Below, piece after piece: positions 54,439-63,910 of a DNA stretch of 64,000 nt (position 1 is the stretch's first letter; each line of letters begins with the position of its first letter). The notes under the pieces were generated by a model, which had not been told where the DNA came from, searched no databases, and was given only the letters and a program-made list of their open reading frames with translations. The stretch is from positions 248,001-312,000 of the forward strand of contig NZ_BSSE01000002.1 in assembly GCF_030268965.1 (NCBI RefSeq), in the 5' to 3' direction. The translations under genes and the position numbers were made by a program. Origin of the DNA: Microtetraspora sp. NBRC 16547 (lineage in GTDB: Bacteria > Actinomycetota > Actinomycetes > Streptosporangiales > Streptosporangiaceae).

Positions 54439-55302
54439 ATGGATACGCTGCATCTGCTCTTCAACGCGGTCACCGTGATCTTCATCGCGACCACCATGTT
54501 CGCGGCCGGTCTCGGAGCCACGCCGACGGCGTTACGCGCCGTCCTCGCCGACCTCCCGCTGCTCCTGCTGGCGCTGGTGGCCAACCTGGTGGTCGTCCCG
54601 CTGCTGGGCTGGGGCATCGCCGCGTTGTTCAGCCTGCCGGCGGCGGCTTTCACCGCGCTGGTCCTGGTCGCGTCGTCACCAGGCGGACCGTTCGGGGCGA
54701 AGCTCGCGATGGTGCAAAAAGGAGACGTGGTCGCGGGCGCGGCGATGCAGGTGCTGCTCGCCGCCGTCGGCAGCATCACCTTCGGCCTGACAGCCAACGC
54801 CATCCTCGCGGCGGCCCAGGCGGGCGGGGGTATCTCCATCGACGTCGCCGCGCTGGTGCGGACCGTTGCCATCCTGCAGCTCGTACCGTTCGCCGTCGGA
54901 CTGATACTGCGACGCTACGCACCGCCCACAGCGCGGTCGTGGCACCCCGTGGCCGTCAAGGTGTCGAACGTGACGTTCCTGATCGTGCTGGTGGGCATGC
55001 TGGCGGGCAACTGGCGCGACGTCGTCGCGCTGCTCGGCTCACTCACCCTGCTCGCGGGGTTCGTCCTCGCCGTCGCCGCGTTCGCCGTCGGCGCGTGGCT
55101 GGCCACCGGATCGCCGGTGCGCCGCACCACCATGGGCAGCGTCACGGCGGTGCGCAACATGGGGCCCGCGCTGGCCGCCGCCGGTATCGCCTTCGGCAAC
55201 CAGCCGGCCGTCCTGGGAGCGCTTGCCGCGGTGCTGCTCAGCGGCCTGGCGGCGGCCATACCGGTCGCCGCGCTGCTCAGCCGCCGGCGGGGCGGCGGCT
55301 GA
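54439..55302 (+). CDS. Bile acid:sodium symporter (BASS) family transporter
   Basis: 287-residue membrane protein with about nine hydrophobic helices. Patterns VIFIATTMFAAGLGATP and VASSPGGPFGAKLAMVQKGD, and VTAVRNMGPALAAAGIAFGN near the C-terminus, fit the BASS/SBF superfamily (compare the crossed helices with a conserved Pro-Gly and Asn). The substrate may be an organic anion; bile acid is unlikely in this setting. Start ATG 54439 has a GGACGG upstream; an in-frame GTG at 54424 adds five residues. It lies 86 bp after the DyP gene on the same strand, so it may belong to that unit. Confidence 0.78.
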   Translation: MDTLHLLFNAVTVIFIATTMFAAGLGATPTALRAVLADLPLLLLALVANLVVVPLLGWGIAALFSLPAAAFTALVLVASSPGGPFGAKLAMVQKGDVVAGAAMQVLLAAVGSITFGLTANAILAAAQAGGGISIDVAALVRTVAILQLVPFAVGLILRRYAPPTARSWHPVAVKVSNVTFLIVLVGMLAGNWRDVVALLGSLTLLAGFVLAVAAFAVGAWLATGSPVRRTTMGSVTAVRNMGPALAAAGIAFGNQPAVLGALAAVLLSGLAAAIPVAALLSRRRGGG

Positions 55303-55317
55303 CGAGCGGCGGGGCCT

Positions 55318-55347
55318 GCTGTCTCAGGGGATGCTGTCTCAGGTGAT
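55318..55347. repeat. 15-bp duplication spanning the GH36 stop codon
   Basis: GCTGTCTCAGGGGAT and GCTGTCTCAGGTGAT are adjacent. The stop of the minus-strand alpha-galactosidase (55339-55341) is inside the second copy. Confidence 0.8.
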
Positions 55348-57429
55348 GCGCGTCAGGCGGACGAGGGCGCTGGCGTAGTCGGTACCTGGTAGCTCCAGCG
55401 GGAGGCCGTGGGCCATGAGGACGGCACCGTGGTGGACGGTCCCCGTGTCCTCGTCCCGATAGCGGGCGCCGGGGTCCAGCGCGCGCAGCCGGAGCGGGAC
55501 GGGCGGGGCTCCGAAGGGAGACGAGCGCCGCCAGGCGAGCACGACGACCCGGCCGTCCGCGACATACTGCGCGCCGGTCAGCGGCGGCTCTCCCAACCGG
55601 TGGTGAACTCCGTGCTGTACGACGGGGCGGATCTCCTTGTAGAGCGCGACCAGCTCCGCCGCCTCCCGCCGCTCGGCGGCGCTCCAGCGCGTCAGGTCGC
55701 CGCCGACGCCCAGGACTCCGGCCATCGCCACGTGGAAGCGGAATCGGAGCGGCAGGTCCCGGCCGGTCAGGAAGTGCGGGCTGTCGGTCACCCAGGCCGC
55801 CATCGTTCGGGTGGGATAGATCTGCCCGTACCCGTGCTGGATCGCGATCCGGTCGGCGGCGTCGGTGTTGTCGGAGGTCCACGCCTCGTCGGTGCGTCGC
55901 AGCACCCCCAGGTCGACCCGGCCGCCGCCGCCCGCGCACGCCTCGATCCGGAGCCGGGGGTGGTCGGCGCGCAGCCGGTCCATCACCTCGTAGACGCCGC
56001 GCACGTGGTCGATCCACACCCGGCCGGGATCACTGGATCCGGGCCGGCCCGCCTCGGTGAATGCCCGGTTCATGTCCCACTTGAGGAAGTCGATCTCGTG
56101 GTCGCGCACCAGCCGGTCGAGCCAGTCGTGCGCCCACGCGACCACCTCGGGTCGCCCGAAGTCGAGCACCAGTTGGTTGCGCAGCAAGGTGCGGCGCCGG
56201 TCCGGCTGATGCAGCACCCAGTCGGGATGGGCGCGGTAGAGATCGCTGTCGGGGTTGACCATCTCCGGCTCCACCCAGATCCCGAACCGCATGCCGAGCC
56301 GGTGCACCTCGGCGATCAGCCCGTGCAGCCCCGCGGGGAACTTGCCGGGGTTCGGCGCCCAGTCGCCCAGTCCGGCCTCGTCGCTGTCGCGCGCGCCGAA
56401 CCAGCCGTCGTCCATGACGAACAGCTCCGCGCCGACCTCGGCCGCCAGCGCCGCCAGGTCCTTCTGCCCGTCTTCCGTCACCGCCCAGCCGGTCGCCTCC
56501 CATGAGTTGTAGACCACCGGGCGCAGCTCGGATCCGGCGGGCAGCACATGCCGCGCGATGTAGTCGTGCCAGGACCGGCTCGTCCCGCCGAACCCGTCCG
56601 GGCGGTACAGGCCCGCGAACACGGGCGTCTCCAGTGACTCGCCCGGCTCCAGCCGCCAGGTGACGCCCTCGTGGCCGAATCCGCCGCTCCAGCACAGGCG
56701 CTCGGCGGGTGAACGGTGCAGCGTGATCCGCCAGCTTCCGCTCCAGGCGAGCGCGGAGCTCCACACCTCACCGTGCTCCTCGTCGGCCCCGCCGCCATCG
56801 ATCATGATCCATGGATTGGTGTGGTGCCCCGACACGCCTCGTCTGCTCGTCAGCACGGTCTCCCCTCCGGGGACGGCCTCGCGGCGGAGCCGGAACTCGC
56901 TGCTCCACGCCCCGGTCACATGGCTCAGCCGGTAGCCCGCCAGGAGGGGAACGCCCCACGAGGCCGCGTCCACGCGCAGCAGCTCCAGTGGCGCGTCCTC
57001 CCCGGTGTGCCGCAGTACGGTCCATCGCTCCAGCACATCGCTGTCCTCGTGCACCCGGTAGTGCAACTCGGCCGCGAGCGGATGGAGACGGTCGTGCAGC
57101 CGGATCGTCAGATGGCTGAACAGGTGGCCGCCGTCCACCGTGTGCCCGTCATAGCGCCACTCGATCTCCTGCCCTCCGTCCGGAAAGCGAACCTGGAGAG
57201 CGGACGGCCCGAAGCCGGCGACGGGAAGCTCCGCCCCATCCGCCCGCGGGTGCTCGAAGCTACTGTCCGCGGGGTCACGGAACCGCGGCACGGCCGCCGC
57301 CTGCTCCAATGTCAACGGGCGCCCCCAGTGCACATGCCGGGGCGTGCCGTCCTCGTCCAGTCGGAGCGCGTACGCGGTCGTCGGCGTGCTGAGCAGCCAG
57401 ATCCGGTGCCGGGGGTCGAACTCGATCAC
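55339..57429 (-). CDS. Alpha-galactosidase, glycoside hydrolase family 36
   Basis: 696-residue cytoplasmic retaining alpha-galactosidase that cleaves terminal alpha-1,6-galactose from melibiose or raffinose-type sugars. The catalytic nucleophile is Asp452 in FLKWDMNR and the acid/base Asp520 in WTSDNTDAADRIAIQ; MDDGWFGARDSDEAGLGDW and WVEPEMVN are also canonical. The N-terminal beta-supersandwich and C-terminal beta domain are both present, so the length is normal. The start is GTG 57429 with GAGGAG about 11 nt upstream. It is divergent from the ROK regulator and shares its AT-rich operator. Confidence 0.95.
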   Translation of the reverse strand: MIEFDPRHRIWLLSTPTTAYALRLDEDGTPRHVHWGRPLTLEQAAAVPRFRDPADSSFEHPRADGAELPVAGFGPSALQVRFPDGGQEIEWRYDGHTVDGGHLFSHLTIRLHDRLHPLAAELHYRVHEDSDVLERWTVLRHTGEDAPLELLRVDAASWGVPLLAGYRLSHVTGAWSSEFRLRREAVPGGETVLTSRRGVSGHHTNPWIMIDGGGADEEHGEVWSSALAWSGSWRITLHRSPAERLCWSGGFGHEGVTWRLEPGESLETPVFAGLYRPDGFGGTSRSWHDYIARHVLPAGSELRPVVYNSWEATGWAVTEDGQKDLAALAAEVGAELFVMDDGWFGARDSDEAGLGDWAPNPGKFPAGLHGLIAEVHRLGMRFGIWVEPEMVNPDSDLYRAHPDWVLHQPDRRRTLLRNQLVLDFGRPEVVAWAHDWLDRLVRDHEIDFLKWDMNRAFTEAGRPGSSDPGRVWIDHVRGVYEVMDRLRADHPRLRIEACAGGGGRVDLGVLRRTDEAWTSDNTDAADRIAIQHGYGQIYPTRTMAAWVTDSPHFLTGRDLPLRFRFHVAMAGVLGVGGDLTRWSAAERREAAELVALYKEIRPVVQHGVHHRLGEPPLTGAQYVADGRVVVLAWRRSSPFGAPPVPLRLRALDPGARYRDEDTGTVHHGAVLMAHGLPLELPGTDYASALVRLTRIT

Positions 57430-57494
57430 AGTGGGGGTGCTCCTCGCGGCGGGGGATCCGGGACAGTCCGGAAGTGTAGGGCTGGACCGTCCCG

Positions 57495-57519
57495 AATTAA
57501 ATTCTTGACGAAGTTAATT
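57495..57519. promoter_or_regulatory. ROK-type operator between GH36 and the ROK regulator
   Basis: AATTAAATT-(7 nt)-AAGTTAATT, 8 of 9 arm positions paired, stands out as AT-rich in a GC-rich genome. The 7-nt spacer carries most of the -35 TTGACG of the ROK promoter. Confidence 0.7.
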
Positions 57520-57534
57520 AGTTGACCCTACGGT
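57505..57534 (+). promoter_or_regulatory. Promoter of the ROK-led operon
   Basis: TTGACG (57505-57510) and TACGGT (57529-57534) are spaced 18 bp. A start point 6-8 bp later would fall at the ATG of 57542, implying a leaderless transcript, which agrees with the absence of a Shine-Dalgarno sequence there. Confidence 0.5.
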
Positions 57535-57541
57535 AACCCGC

Positions 57542-58744
57542 ATGCCGAGAAGCCAGGGCTCCGGGGCGCCCATCACCAGCCCCGCCGCCGCCGTGGTCTT
57601 CACCATGGTCCTCACCCGGGGCCCGGTGAGCCGGGTCGACGTCTGCCGGCTCACCGGCCTTTCGTCGGCGGCCGTGACCAAGGCCGCCCGCCCCCTGATC
57701 GAGGCGGGCTACCTGCGGGAACTCGCGCCCACTGAGCGGACGGCGCCCGGCGCGGGCAGGCCCGCCAGTCCTCTGGCGATCGCGCCTGAGCGCGAGTACT
57801 TCATCGGCATCAAGATCACCGGCGACGATCTCATCGGCGTGATCACCGACCTCGGCTCCCGGATCGTCGCCGCTCGTCACCACGCCGTGCCGGGTTACGA
57901 CGTGCGGACCGACGCCTCCGCGTCTCCCATGGAGCCCGCCGACGTGGTCGCGGCCATCGCCGCGCTCGCCGCGGAGCTGTTGGACGAGCACCCCGAATTC
58001 CGGGAGCGGACCCATCGGCTCGGTGTCGCGATCTCCGGCGACGTCGACCGCGACGCCGGCGTCGTGCGTTACTCGCCCTTCCTCGGCTGGCGGGACGTCC
58101 CGCTCGCCGCGCTGCTGGACGAGGCGACCGGGCTCACCACAACCCTGGAGAACGACGTCAAGGCACTCGCCGTCGCCGAGCAGTGGTTCGGTGAGGGCGT
58201 CGGCGCGTCCTCCTTCGCCCTGGTCACCGTCGGCACCGGCATAGGCAGCGCCTTCGTCGTCAACGGGGGTCTCGTCTCCGGCGCGTTCGGCGTGTCCGGA
58301 GAGATCGGTCATGTGCCGATCGGCGTCGAGGGACCGCGCTGTCACTGCGGCGCGACGGGCTGTCTGGAGGCGCTCGCCTCCACCCAGGCACTGCTCACCG
58401 AGGCTCGCCGCGCCACCGGCGTGGACGACCTCACCATCGATCAGGCGGTCGATCTGGCCCGCTCAGGCGACCAGGTTCTCCGCAAGGTCTTCGCCGTGGT
58501 CGGCCGGGCCATCGGCCTCGGCCTGGCCGTGGTGGCGAACCTCCTCGGCCCGGAGAGTCTCGTGGTCTCCGGCGAGGGACTCGACGCCTACGACCTGTTC
58601 GAGGAGTCGATCCGCGAGGCGTTCTCCGCCCAGGCCTACGGCAGCGCGGGGCGGTGCGGCCTGGTCATCCGCCCGCTGCCGTTCGAGGAATGGGCCCGTG
58701 GCGCGGCGGCCGTCGCCGTTCAGTCCCTGGTCACGCCCTCCTAG
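57542..58744 (+). CDS. ROK family transcriptional regulator
   Basis: 400-residue ROK regulator. The N-terminal winged helix (residues about 15-75) includes GPVSRVDVCRLTGLSSAAVTKA, with the recognition helix at LSSAAVTKAARPLIEAGYL. The C-terminal sugar-kinase-like domain has the VTVGTGIGSAFVVNGGLVSG phosphate region and the zinc/ROK signature GHVPIGVEGPRCHCGATGCLE (quoted in two halves: GHVPIGVEG and CHCGATGCLE). ROK repressors respond to sugars or sugar phosphates. It is first in the ABC-transporter and beta-galactosidase operon and divergent from GH36, hence the likely local galactoside regulator. Confidence 0.92.
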   Translation: MPRSQGSGAPITSPAAAVVFTMVLTRGPVSRVDVCRLTGLSSAAVTKAARPLIEAGYLRELAPTERTAPGAGRPASPLAIAPEREYFIGIKITGDDLIGVITDLGSRIVAARHHAVPGYDVRTDASASPMEPADVVAAIAALAAELLDEHPEFRERTHRLGVAISGDVDRDAGVVRYSPFLGWRDVPLAALLDEATGLTTTLENDVKALAVAEQWFGEGVGASSFALVTVGTGIGSAFVVNGGLVSGAFGVSGEIGHVPIGVEGPRCHCGATGCLEALASTQALLTEARRATGVDDLTIDQAVDLARSGDQVLRKVFAVVGRAIGLGLAVVANLLGPESLVVSGEGLDAYDLFEESIREAFSAQAYGSAGRCGLVIRPLPFEEWARGAAAVAVQSLVTPS

Positions 58745-58817
58745 CACTACCTCCGAGAACAAGGGCCCGCCCCACGGGCCGCCGGAGCGCCTCGGCTCCT
58801 CAGAAAGGAACCCCCCA

Positions 58818-60086
58818 ATGAGTACTAACCTGACCTCCCGCCGCGCCTTCCTCGGCGGGTCGCTCCTCTTCGTCGGCGGCGTGGCGCTCGCGGCGTGCGG
58901 CAAGGACGACGCCGTCAAGGCGGGCGCGAAGATCACGCTGGAGCAGTGGTACCACGCCTACGGCGAGGCCGGCACCCAGCAGGCCGTGATGAGGTACGCC
59001 GAGGAATACACCAAGGCCAACCCGGACGTCGCCATCAAGGTCAACTGGATCGCGGGTGACTACTCCGCGAAGCTCCACTCGACGCTGCTCACCCCGCAGG
59101 CGCCCGACCTGTTCGAGATCGGCGACTTCCAGTACGTCGACGTCAAGAACGGCCTGCTCGCTCCGCTCGACGACATCGTCAAGGGGCAGGAGGCCGAGTA
59201 CTCCAAGGCGTCGCTGGACTCCGCCACGGCCGACGGCAAGCTCTACGGCCTGAAGATGATGGACGACGCGATGGTCCTGTACTACCGCAGGAGCGTCCTG
59301 GAGAAGGCCGGGATCGCCGCGCCGCAGACGTTCGCCGAGCTGGCCGCCGCCGCCAAGACGCTCACCAGCCGGGAGCAGAAGGGCCTGTTCGTCGGCTCCG
59401 ACGGCATCGGCAACGCGGCGTACCTGTTGCTGTGGTCGAACGGCGCCGACCTGCTCGACCCCGAGGGCAAGAAGGTCGTCTTCAACTCGCCCGAGGCCAT
59501 CGCCGCGATCGCCGGCCTCAAGCAGTTGCACGACGACAAGTCGCTGCTGCTGGACTTCACCACCGACTGGTACGACCCGGGCGCGTTCATCCAGGGCGCC
59601 GCCGCCATGCAGTGGTGCGGTCTGTGGGCCATGCCCGCCATCAAGAAGGCGCTCGGTGACGACTTCGGTGTCGTCGCGTGGCCGAAGTTCGGCGACACGG
59701 GCCAGGCGGTCTCCCGCATCGGCGGCTGGTTCGCGGCCGTGAACGCCAAGGGCAAGCACGTCGAAGAGGCCAAGAAGTACATCGAGTGGCTCTGGATCAA
59801 GCAGACGGACCTGCAGAAGGACTGGTGCGTCAGCTACGGGTTCCACGTCCCGTCGCGCAAGAGCGTCGCGGCACAGACCACCGAGTTCACCTCGGGCCCA
59901 GCGAAGGACGCCGCCGACATCCTGGCGAACACCAGCAAGGCCTACCCGAACCTGTGGAACACCGCGATGGACTCCGCGTTCGCGCAGGCCGTCTTGAAGA
60001 TCGCCAAGAGCGGCGGCGACGCCAAGTCGCTGTTCGACGAGGCCGCGGCGAAGTGCCAGGCCGAGCTCGACAAGCAGCTGGCCTGA
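58818..60086 (+). CDS. Sugar ABC transporter substrate-binding lipoprotein
   Basis: 422-residue family 1 solute-binding protein. The signal has a twin-arginine-like TSRRAFLGGS followed by a lipobox AAC (Cys27), so export as a Tat- or Sec-dependent lipoprotein is expected. The mature part shows the periplasmic-binding fold features EQWYHAYGEAGTQQ and KLYGLKMMDDAMVLYYRRSV. It captures an oligosaccharide for the two permeases that follow. ATG 58818 is preceded by AAAGGAA. It lies 73 bp after the ROK gene. The operon carries no ATPase; actinomycete sugar importers commonly share a distant MsiK-type ATPase. Confidence 0.92.
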   Translation: MSTNLTSRRAFLGGSLLFVGGVALAACGKDDAVKAGAKITLEQWYHAYGEAGTQQAVMRYAEEYTKANPDVAIKVNWIAGDYSAKLHSTLLTPQAPDLFEIGDFQYVDVKNGLLAPLDDIVKGQEAEYSKASLDSATADGKLYGLKMMDDAMVLYYRRSVLEKAGIAAPQTFAELAAAAKTLTSREQKGLFVGSDGIGNAAYLLLWSNGADLLDPEGKKVVFNSPEAIAAIAGLKQLHDDKSLLLDFTTDWYDPGAFIQGAAAMQWCGLWAMPAIKKALGDDFGVVAWPKFGDTGQAVSRIGGWFAAVNAKGKHVEEAKKYIEWLWIKQTDLQKDWCVSYGFHVPSRKSVAAQTTEFTSGPAKDAADILANTSKAYPNLWNTAMDSAFAQAVLKIAKSGGDAKSLFDEAAAKCQAELDKQLA

Positions 60087-60088
60087 GC

Positions 60089-61060
60089 ATGTCCGACACC
60101 GCCACGAGCGGGCGGGCGGCGGTCGCCGTCCGCCCGGCCGGGGTCCGGCGCGGCCGCCGCGGGCGGCCGGTCGACTGGAAGGCCGTGGGCGCGTTCACCC
60201 TGCTGACCGCGCCCATGGTCCTCGGCCTCGGCCTGTTCAAATACGTCGCCATCGGCTGGAGCTTCCTGCTCAGTTTCAGCGACGCGCGCGGCACCGTCGA
60301 TCTCGGATCCTGGATCGGCCTGGACAACTACACGTTCCTGCTCAAGGACGAGGCGTTCCGTTCGTCGATGACCGGGATCATCCTGTTCACGATCTTCATC
60401 GTGCCGGTGACGTTCGGGATGTCGCTCGGGCTCGCCATGCTGCTGAACGGGCTGCGCCGCGGCCGGGCCTTCTTCCGCACCAGCTTCCTCATCCCGGCCG
60501 CCGTCTCCTACGTCGTCGCCGCCCTGATCTGGAAGATGAGCCTGTTCAACGGCCTGCCGTCCGGTGTCGCCAACACCATCGGCGGACTGTTCGGCTGGGA
60601 CGTCCAGTCGTGGATCGCCAGCACCGACCCGCCCCTCTACTGGATCGTGATCATCACGGTACGCCTGTGGCTCCAGGTCGGCCTCTACATGATCCTGTTC
60701 CTGGCGGGCCTCCAGGCCATCCCGGCCCACCTGTACGAGGCGGCCTCCCTGGACGGCGCGTCCCGGTGGGAGCAGTTCCGGCACATCACCCTGCCGATGC
60801 TGCGCAACACGTCGGTGGCGATCCTCATGCTGATCCTCATCGCCGCGTTCCAGGCCTTCGACGAGTTCTACAACGTGTTCATCACCGCCACCGGTAACTC
60901 CACCGCCCCCGTGCGGCCGCCGCTGGTCTTCCTGTACGACACCGCGCTCAAAGGCCAGGACTACGGCGTGGGCTCGGCGGGGGCGTTCCTGCTGACCCTG
61001 CTGATCATCCTGGTGACCCTGCTGCAGGGCCGCCTCGTCGGATTCGGCCGGAAGGACTGA
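60089..61060 (+). CDS. Sugar ABC transporter permease 1 (MalF-like)
   Basis: 323-residue inner-membrane permease with six to seven helices. The EAA loop EAASLDGASRWEQFRHITLP, which docks the ATPase, lies near residue 220. The extended basic N-terminus (RPAGVRRGRRGRPVDW) is cytoplasmic. It starts 2 bp after the binding-protein stop. It is followed 2 bp later by the second permease, so the unit is tightly packed. Confidence 0.94.
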   Translation: MSDTATSGRAAVAVRPAGVRRGRRGRPVDWKAVGAFTLLTAPMVLGLGLFKYVAIGWSFLLSFSDARGTVDLGSWIGLDNYTFLLKDEAFRSSMTGIILFTIFIVPVTFGMSLGLAMLLNGLRRGRAFFRTSFLIPAAVSYVVAALIWKMSLFNGLPSGVANTIGGLFGWDVQSWIASTDPPLYWIVIITVRLWLQVGLYMILFLAGLQAIPAHLYEAASLDGASRWEQFRHITLPMLRNTSVAILMLILIAAFQAFDEFYNVFITATGNSTAPVRPPLVFLYDTALKGQDYGVGSAGAFLLTLLIILVTLLQGRLVGFGRKD

Positions 61061-61062
61061 CC

Positions 61063-61902
61063 ATGCGCAAGACCACGCGCAGGACTCCGGTGACGGTCCT
61101 GACCTATCTGGTCGTCGGCGTCGCCGCCGTGCTGTTCCTGGCGCCTTTCTACTTCATGCTGCGCGCCGCGCTGATGACCGGGATGCAGATCACCGACCCG
61201 AACTGGCACTGGCTGCCCGACCCGTTCAGCCTGCAGGGCTTCCTGGACGTGTTCGACGACCCGTCGGTGCCGATGGCGGGCGCGCTCGGAAACTCCTTCA
61301 TCATCGCGATCGTCACCGCGCCGGTCTCCACCCTGCTCGGCTCGATGGCCGGCTACGCCCTGGCCCGCATCGCGGTGCCCGGCCGCGGCGTGGTCATGTC
61401 CTTCATCGTCGTAACCCTGATGATCCCCACCTCGGCCACGTTCGTGCCCACCTTCGTGCTGGTCAGCGCGATGGGCGGGGTCAACACCCAGTGGGGCGTC
61501 ATCGCGCCGGGCCTGTTCAACGCGTTCTCGGTGCTGCTGTTCCGCAACTTCTACCTGAAGTTCCCGCAGGAGATCGAGGAGGCGGGCCGCCTGGACGGCC
61601 TCGGCCATCTGGGCGTGTACTGGCGGCTCGTGCTGCCCAACTCGGCCGCCCTGCTCGCCTCGCTGGGCACGCTGTCGTTCATCGAGAGCTGGAACGCCTT
61701 CCTCTGGCCCCTCGTCATCGGTCAGGACCCGGAATCGTGGACCGCCCAGATCGCGCTGTCCACGTTCCTGACCTCGCAGACGATCAACCTTCCCGCGCTC
61801 TTCGCCGGCGCCGTCGTCACGATCCTCCCGCTGATCGCGGTCTTCCTGTTCGCGCAGCGCTACATCGTCCAGGGCATCGCCGCCACTGGAATGAAGGACT
61901 GA
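61063..61902 (+). CDS. Sugar ABC transporter permease 2 (MalG-like)
   Basis: 279-residue partner permease with six helices. The EAA motif reads EEAGRLDGLGHLGVYWRLVL near residue 176. It ends AATGMKD, typical of MalG-type proteins. Both permeases, the binding protein and a shared ATPase would make the importer for galacto-oligosaccharides cleaved by the two galactosidases in this locus. Confidence 0.94.
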   Translation: MRKTTRRTPVTVLTYLVVGVAAVLFLAPFYFMLRAALMTGMQITDPNWHWLPDPFSLQGFLDVFDDPSVPMAGALGNSFIIAIVTAPVSTLLGSMAGYALARIAVPGRGVVMSFIVVTLMIPTSATFVPTFVLVSAMGGVNTQWGVIAPGLFNAFSVLLFRNFYLKFPQEIEEAGRLDGLGHLGVYWRLVLPNSAALLASLGTLSFIESWNAFLWPLVIGQDPESWTAQIALSTFLTSQTINLPALFAGAVVTILPLIAVFLFAQRYIVQGIAATGMKD

Positions 61903-61906
61903 GTAC

Positions 61907-63910
61907 ATGAGTTTCACCGACCGCCTCGGCGGGCTGGGCTTCGGCGGCGACTACAACCCCGAGCAGTGGCCGGACGAGATCCGCGCCGAGGACGTGCGCC
62001 TGATGGCCGAGGCCGGGGTCAACCTGGTCACCGTCGGCGTCTTCGGATGGGCGCGGGTCGAGCCCGCGCCCGGCGCGTACGATTTCTCCTACTTCGACGC
62101 GGTGATGGATGAGCTGGCGGCGGCGGGAGTCACCGTGGACCTCGCCACCATGACCGCCTCGCCGCCGCCGTGGCTGGCCACGGAGCACCCGGAGATCCTG
62201 CCGGTCACCGAATCCGGCGCCGTCCTGTCTCCGGGCGGCCGCCAGCACTTCTGCCCGTCCAGCCCGGTCTACCGCGACCGGGCCGCCCGGCTGGTCGAGG
62301 CGCTCGCCGTGCACTACAGGGACTACCCCGCCCTGGGCTTCTGGCATGTCGGAAACGAGTACGGCTGCCACGTCGCCGAGTGCTTCTGCGAGGAGTCCGC
62401 CCGCGACTTCCGCCGCTGGCTGAGCGCGCGGTACGGCGACATCGAGGAACTGAACGCCGCCTGGTGCACCGACTTCTGGTCCCAGCGCTACACCTCGTTC
62501 GATCAGATCCTGCCCCCCAGGCTCGCGCCGACGTACGCCAACCCGGCCCAGCAACTGGACTTCAAGAGGTTCAGCAACGAGGCGCTGCGCGCGTGCTTCG
62601 AGATCGAGGCGGCGATCCTGCGACGTGTCACACCGGGCGTGCCGATCCTGACCAACTTCCTCGCCCACCACAAACCGGTGGACGTGCACTCCTGGGCCGA
62701 CCGGATGGACGTCGTGGGGCTCGACAGCTACCCCGACCCGTTCTGGCCGCGATCGCACGTGGCGGCCGGCCTCGCCTACGACCTGGCGCGCGGCGCTCAC
62801 GGCGGCGACCCCTGGTACCTGGTCGAACAGGCGCCCTCGGCGGTCAACTGGCGGGCGCGCAACGGCATCAAGGAACCCGGCCGGATGCGCCTGTGGAGCT
62901 GGCAGGCGATCGCGCACGGTGCCGACGCCGTCCTGTACTTCCAGTGGCGGCAGTCACGCGGCGGCGCGGAGAAGTTCCACTCCGGGATGGTGCCGCACGC
63001 GGGTCCGGACACCCGGGTGTTCCGGGAGGTCGCCGCCCTGGGCGCCGAGCTGGCCGCGGTGCCGGAGCTGGCCGGAACCCGCGTCGCCAACGAGGTGGCC
63101 GTGCTGTTCGACTGGAACAGCTGGTGGGCGCTCGAACTGGACTCCCGCCCGTCCGACGGGCTGAAGGCCGTCGACCGGGCGCTGGACCACTACGGCCCGC
63201 TGTTCGACCTCGGCGTCGGCGTGGACGTGCTGCCGCCCGGCGCGGACCTGTCCGGCTACAAACTGGTCGTGGTCCCGAACCTCTACCTCCTCACCGAGGA
63301 GCACGCGCGTGGGCTCGCCGACTATGCCTCGGCCGGAGGGCACCTGCTGGTGTCGTTCTTCACCTGTGTGGTGGACGGCAACGACCGGATCCACGACGGC
63401 GGCTGCCCGGGGCCGCTGCGCGAGGCGCTCGGCCTGCGCGTCGAGGAGTACCGCCCCGCCGCCGAAGGCGAGACGTTCCCCCTGGGGCAGGGCACCGCCG
63501 ATCTGTGGCGGGAGGACGTACGCATCGAGGGCGCGGACGTCCTGCTGGCCTTCGCCGACGGCACGCCCGCGGTCACCGGGAACCGGTTCGGCACGGGCAC
63601 GGTCCGTTACGTCGCCACCCGGCCGGACGAGACGATCATGCGTGCGGTCATGGCCGAGGCGCTCGCCGAGGCCGGCGCCGAGCCGGTGCTGCCCGACCTC
63701 CCCGACGGCGTCCAGGCCGCGGTGCGCGCGGGCGGCGGCCGGGAGTTCCTGCTGCTGCTCAACCACACCGAACGGGTCCGCACGGTCGACCTGCCGCGCC
63801 CGTTCCACCACCTGCTCGCCCCCGGGCGCCCCGAGGTCGAGCAGGTCACCCTCCACCCCCGCGACGTCGCGGTTCTCGCGCGTCACTCCCGATCCGAGGT
63901 GACTCAATGA
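61907..63910 (+). CDS. Beta-galactosidase, glycoside hydrolase family 42
   Basis: 667-residue intracellular beta-galactosidase. The family start GLGFGGDYNPEQWPDEI is present; acid/base Glu151 sits in WHVGNEYG and nucleophile Glu307 in LVEQAPS. The C-terminal domains (trimerisation beta-galactosidase domain and small beta domain) make up residues about 390-667, normal for GH42. The four metal-binding cysteines seen in some members are suggested by Cys105 with the CHVAECFC cluster. ATG 61907 follows AAGGACT. It hydrolyses galacto-oligosaccharides imported by the adjoining ABC transporter; GH42 enzymes often act on galactan fragments rather than lactose. Confidence 0.95.
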   Translation: MSFTDRLGGLGFGGDYNPEQWPDEIRAEDVRLMAEAGVNLVTVGVFGWARVEPAPGAYDFSYFDAVMDELAAAGVTVDLATMTASPPPWLATEHPEILPVTESGAVLSPGGRQHFCPSSPVYRDRAARLVEALAVHYRDYPALGFWHVGNEYGCHVAECFCEESARDFRRWLSARYGDIEELNAAWCTDFWSQRYTSFDQILPPRLAPTYANPAQQLDFKRFSNEALRACFEIEAAILRRVTPGVPILTNFLAHHKPVDVHSWADRMDVVGLDSYPDPFWPRSHVAAGLAYDLARGAHGGDPWYLVEQAPSAVNWRARNGIKEPGRMRLWSWQAIAHGADAVLYFQWRQSRGGAEKFHSGMVPHAGPDTRVFREVAALGAELAAVPELAGTRVANEVAVLFDWNSWWALELDSRPSDGLKAVDRALDHYGPLFDLGVGVDVLPPGADLSGYKLVVVPNLYLLTEEHARGLADYASAGGHLLVSFFTCVVDGNDRIHDGGCPGPLREALGLRVEEYRPAAEGETFPLGQGTADLWREDVRIEGADVLLAFADGTPAVTGNRFGTGTVRYVATRPDETIMRAVMAEALAEAGAEPVLPDLPDGVQAAVRAGGGREFLLLLNHTERVRTVDLPRPFHHLLAPGRPEVEQVTLHPRDVAVLARHSRSEVTQ

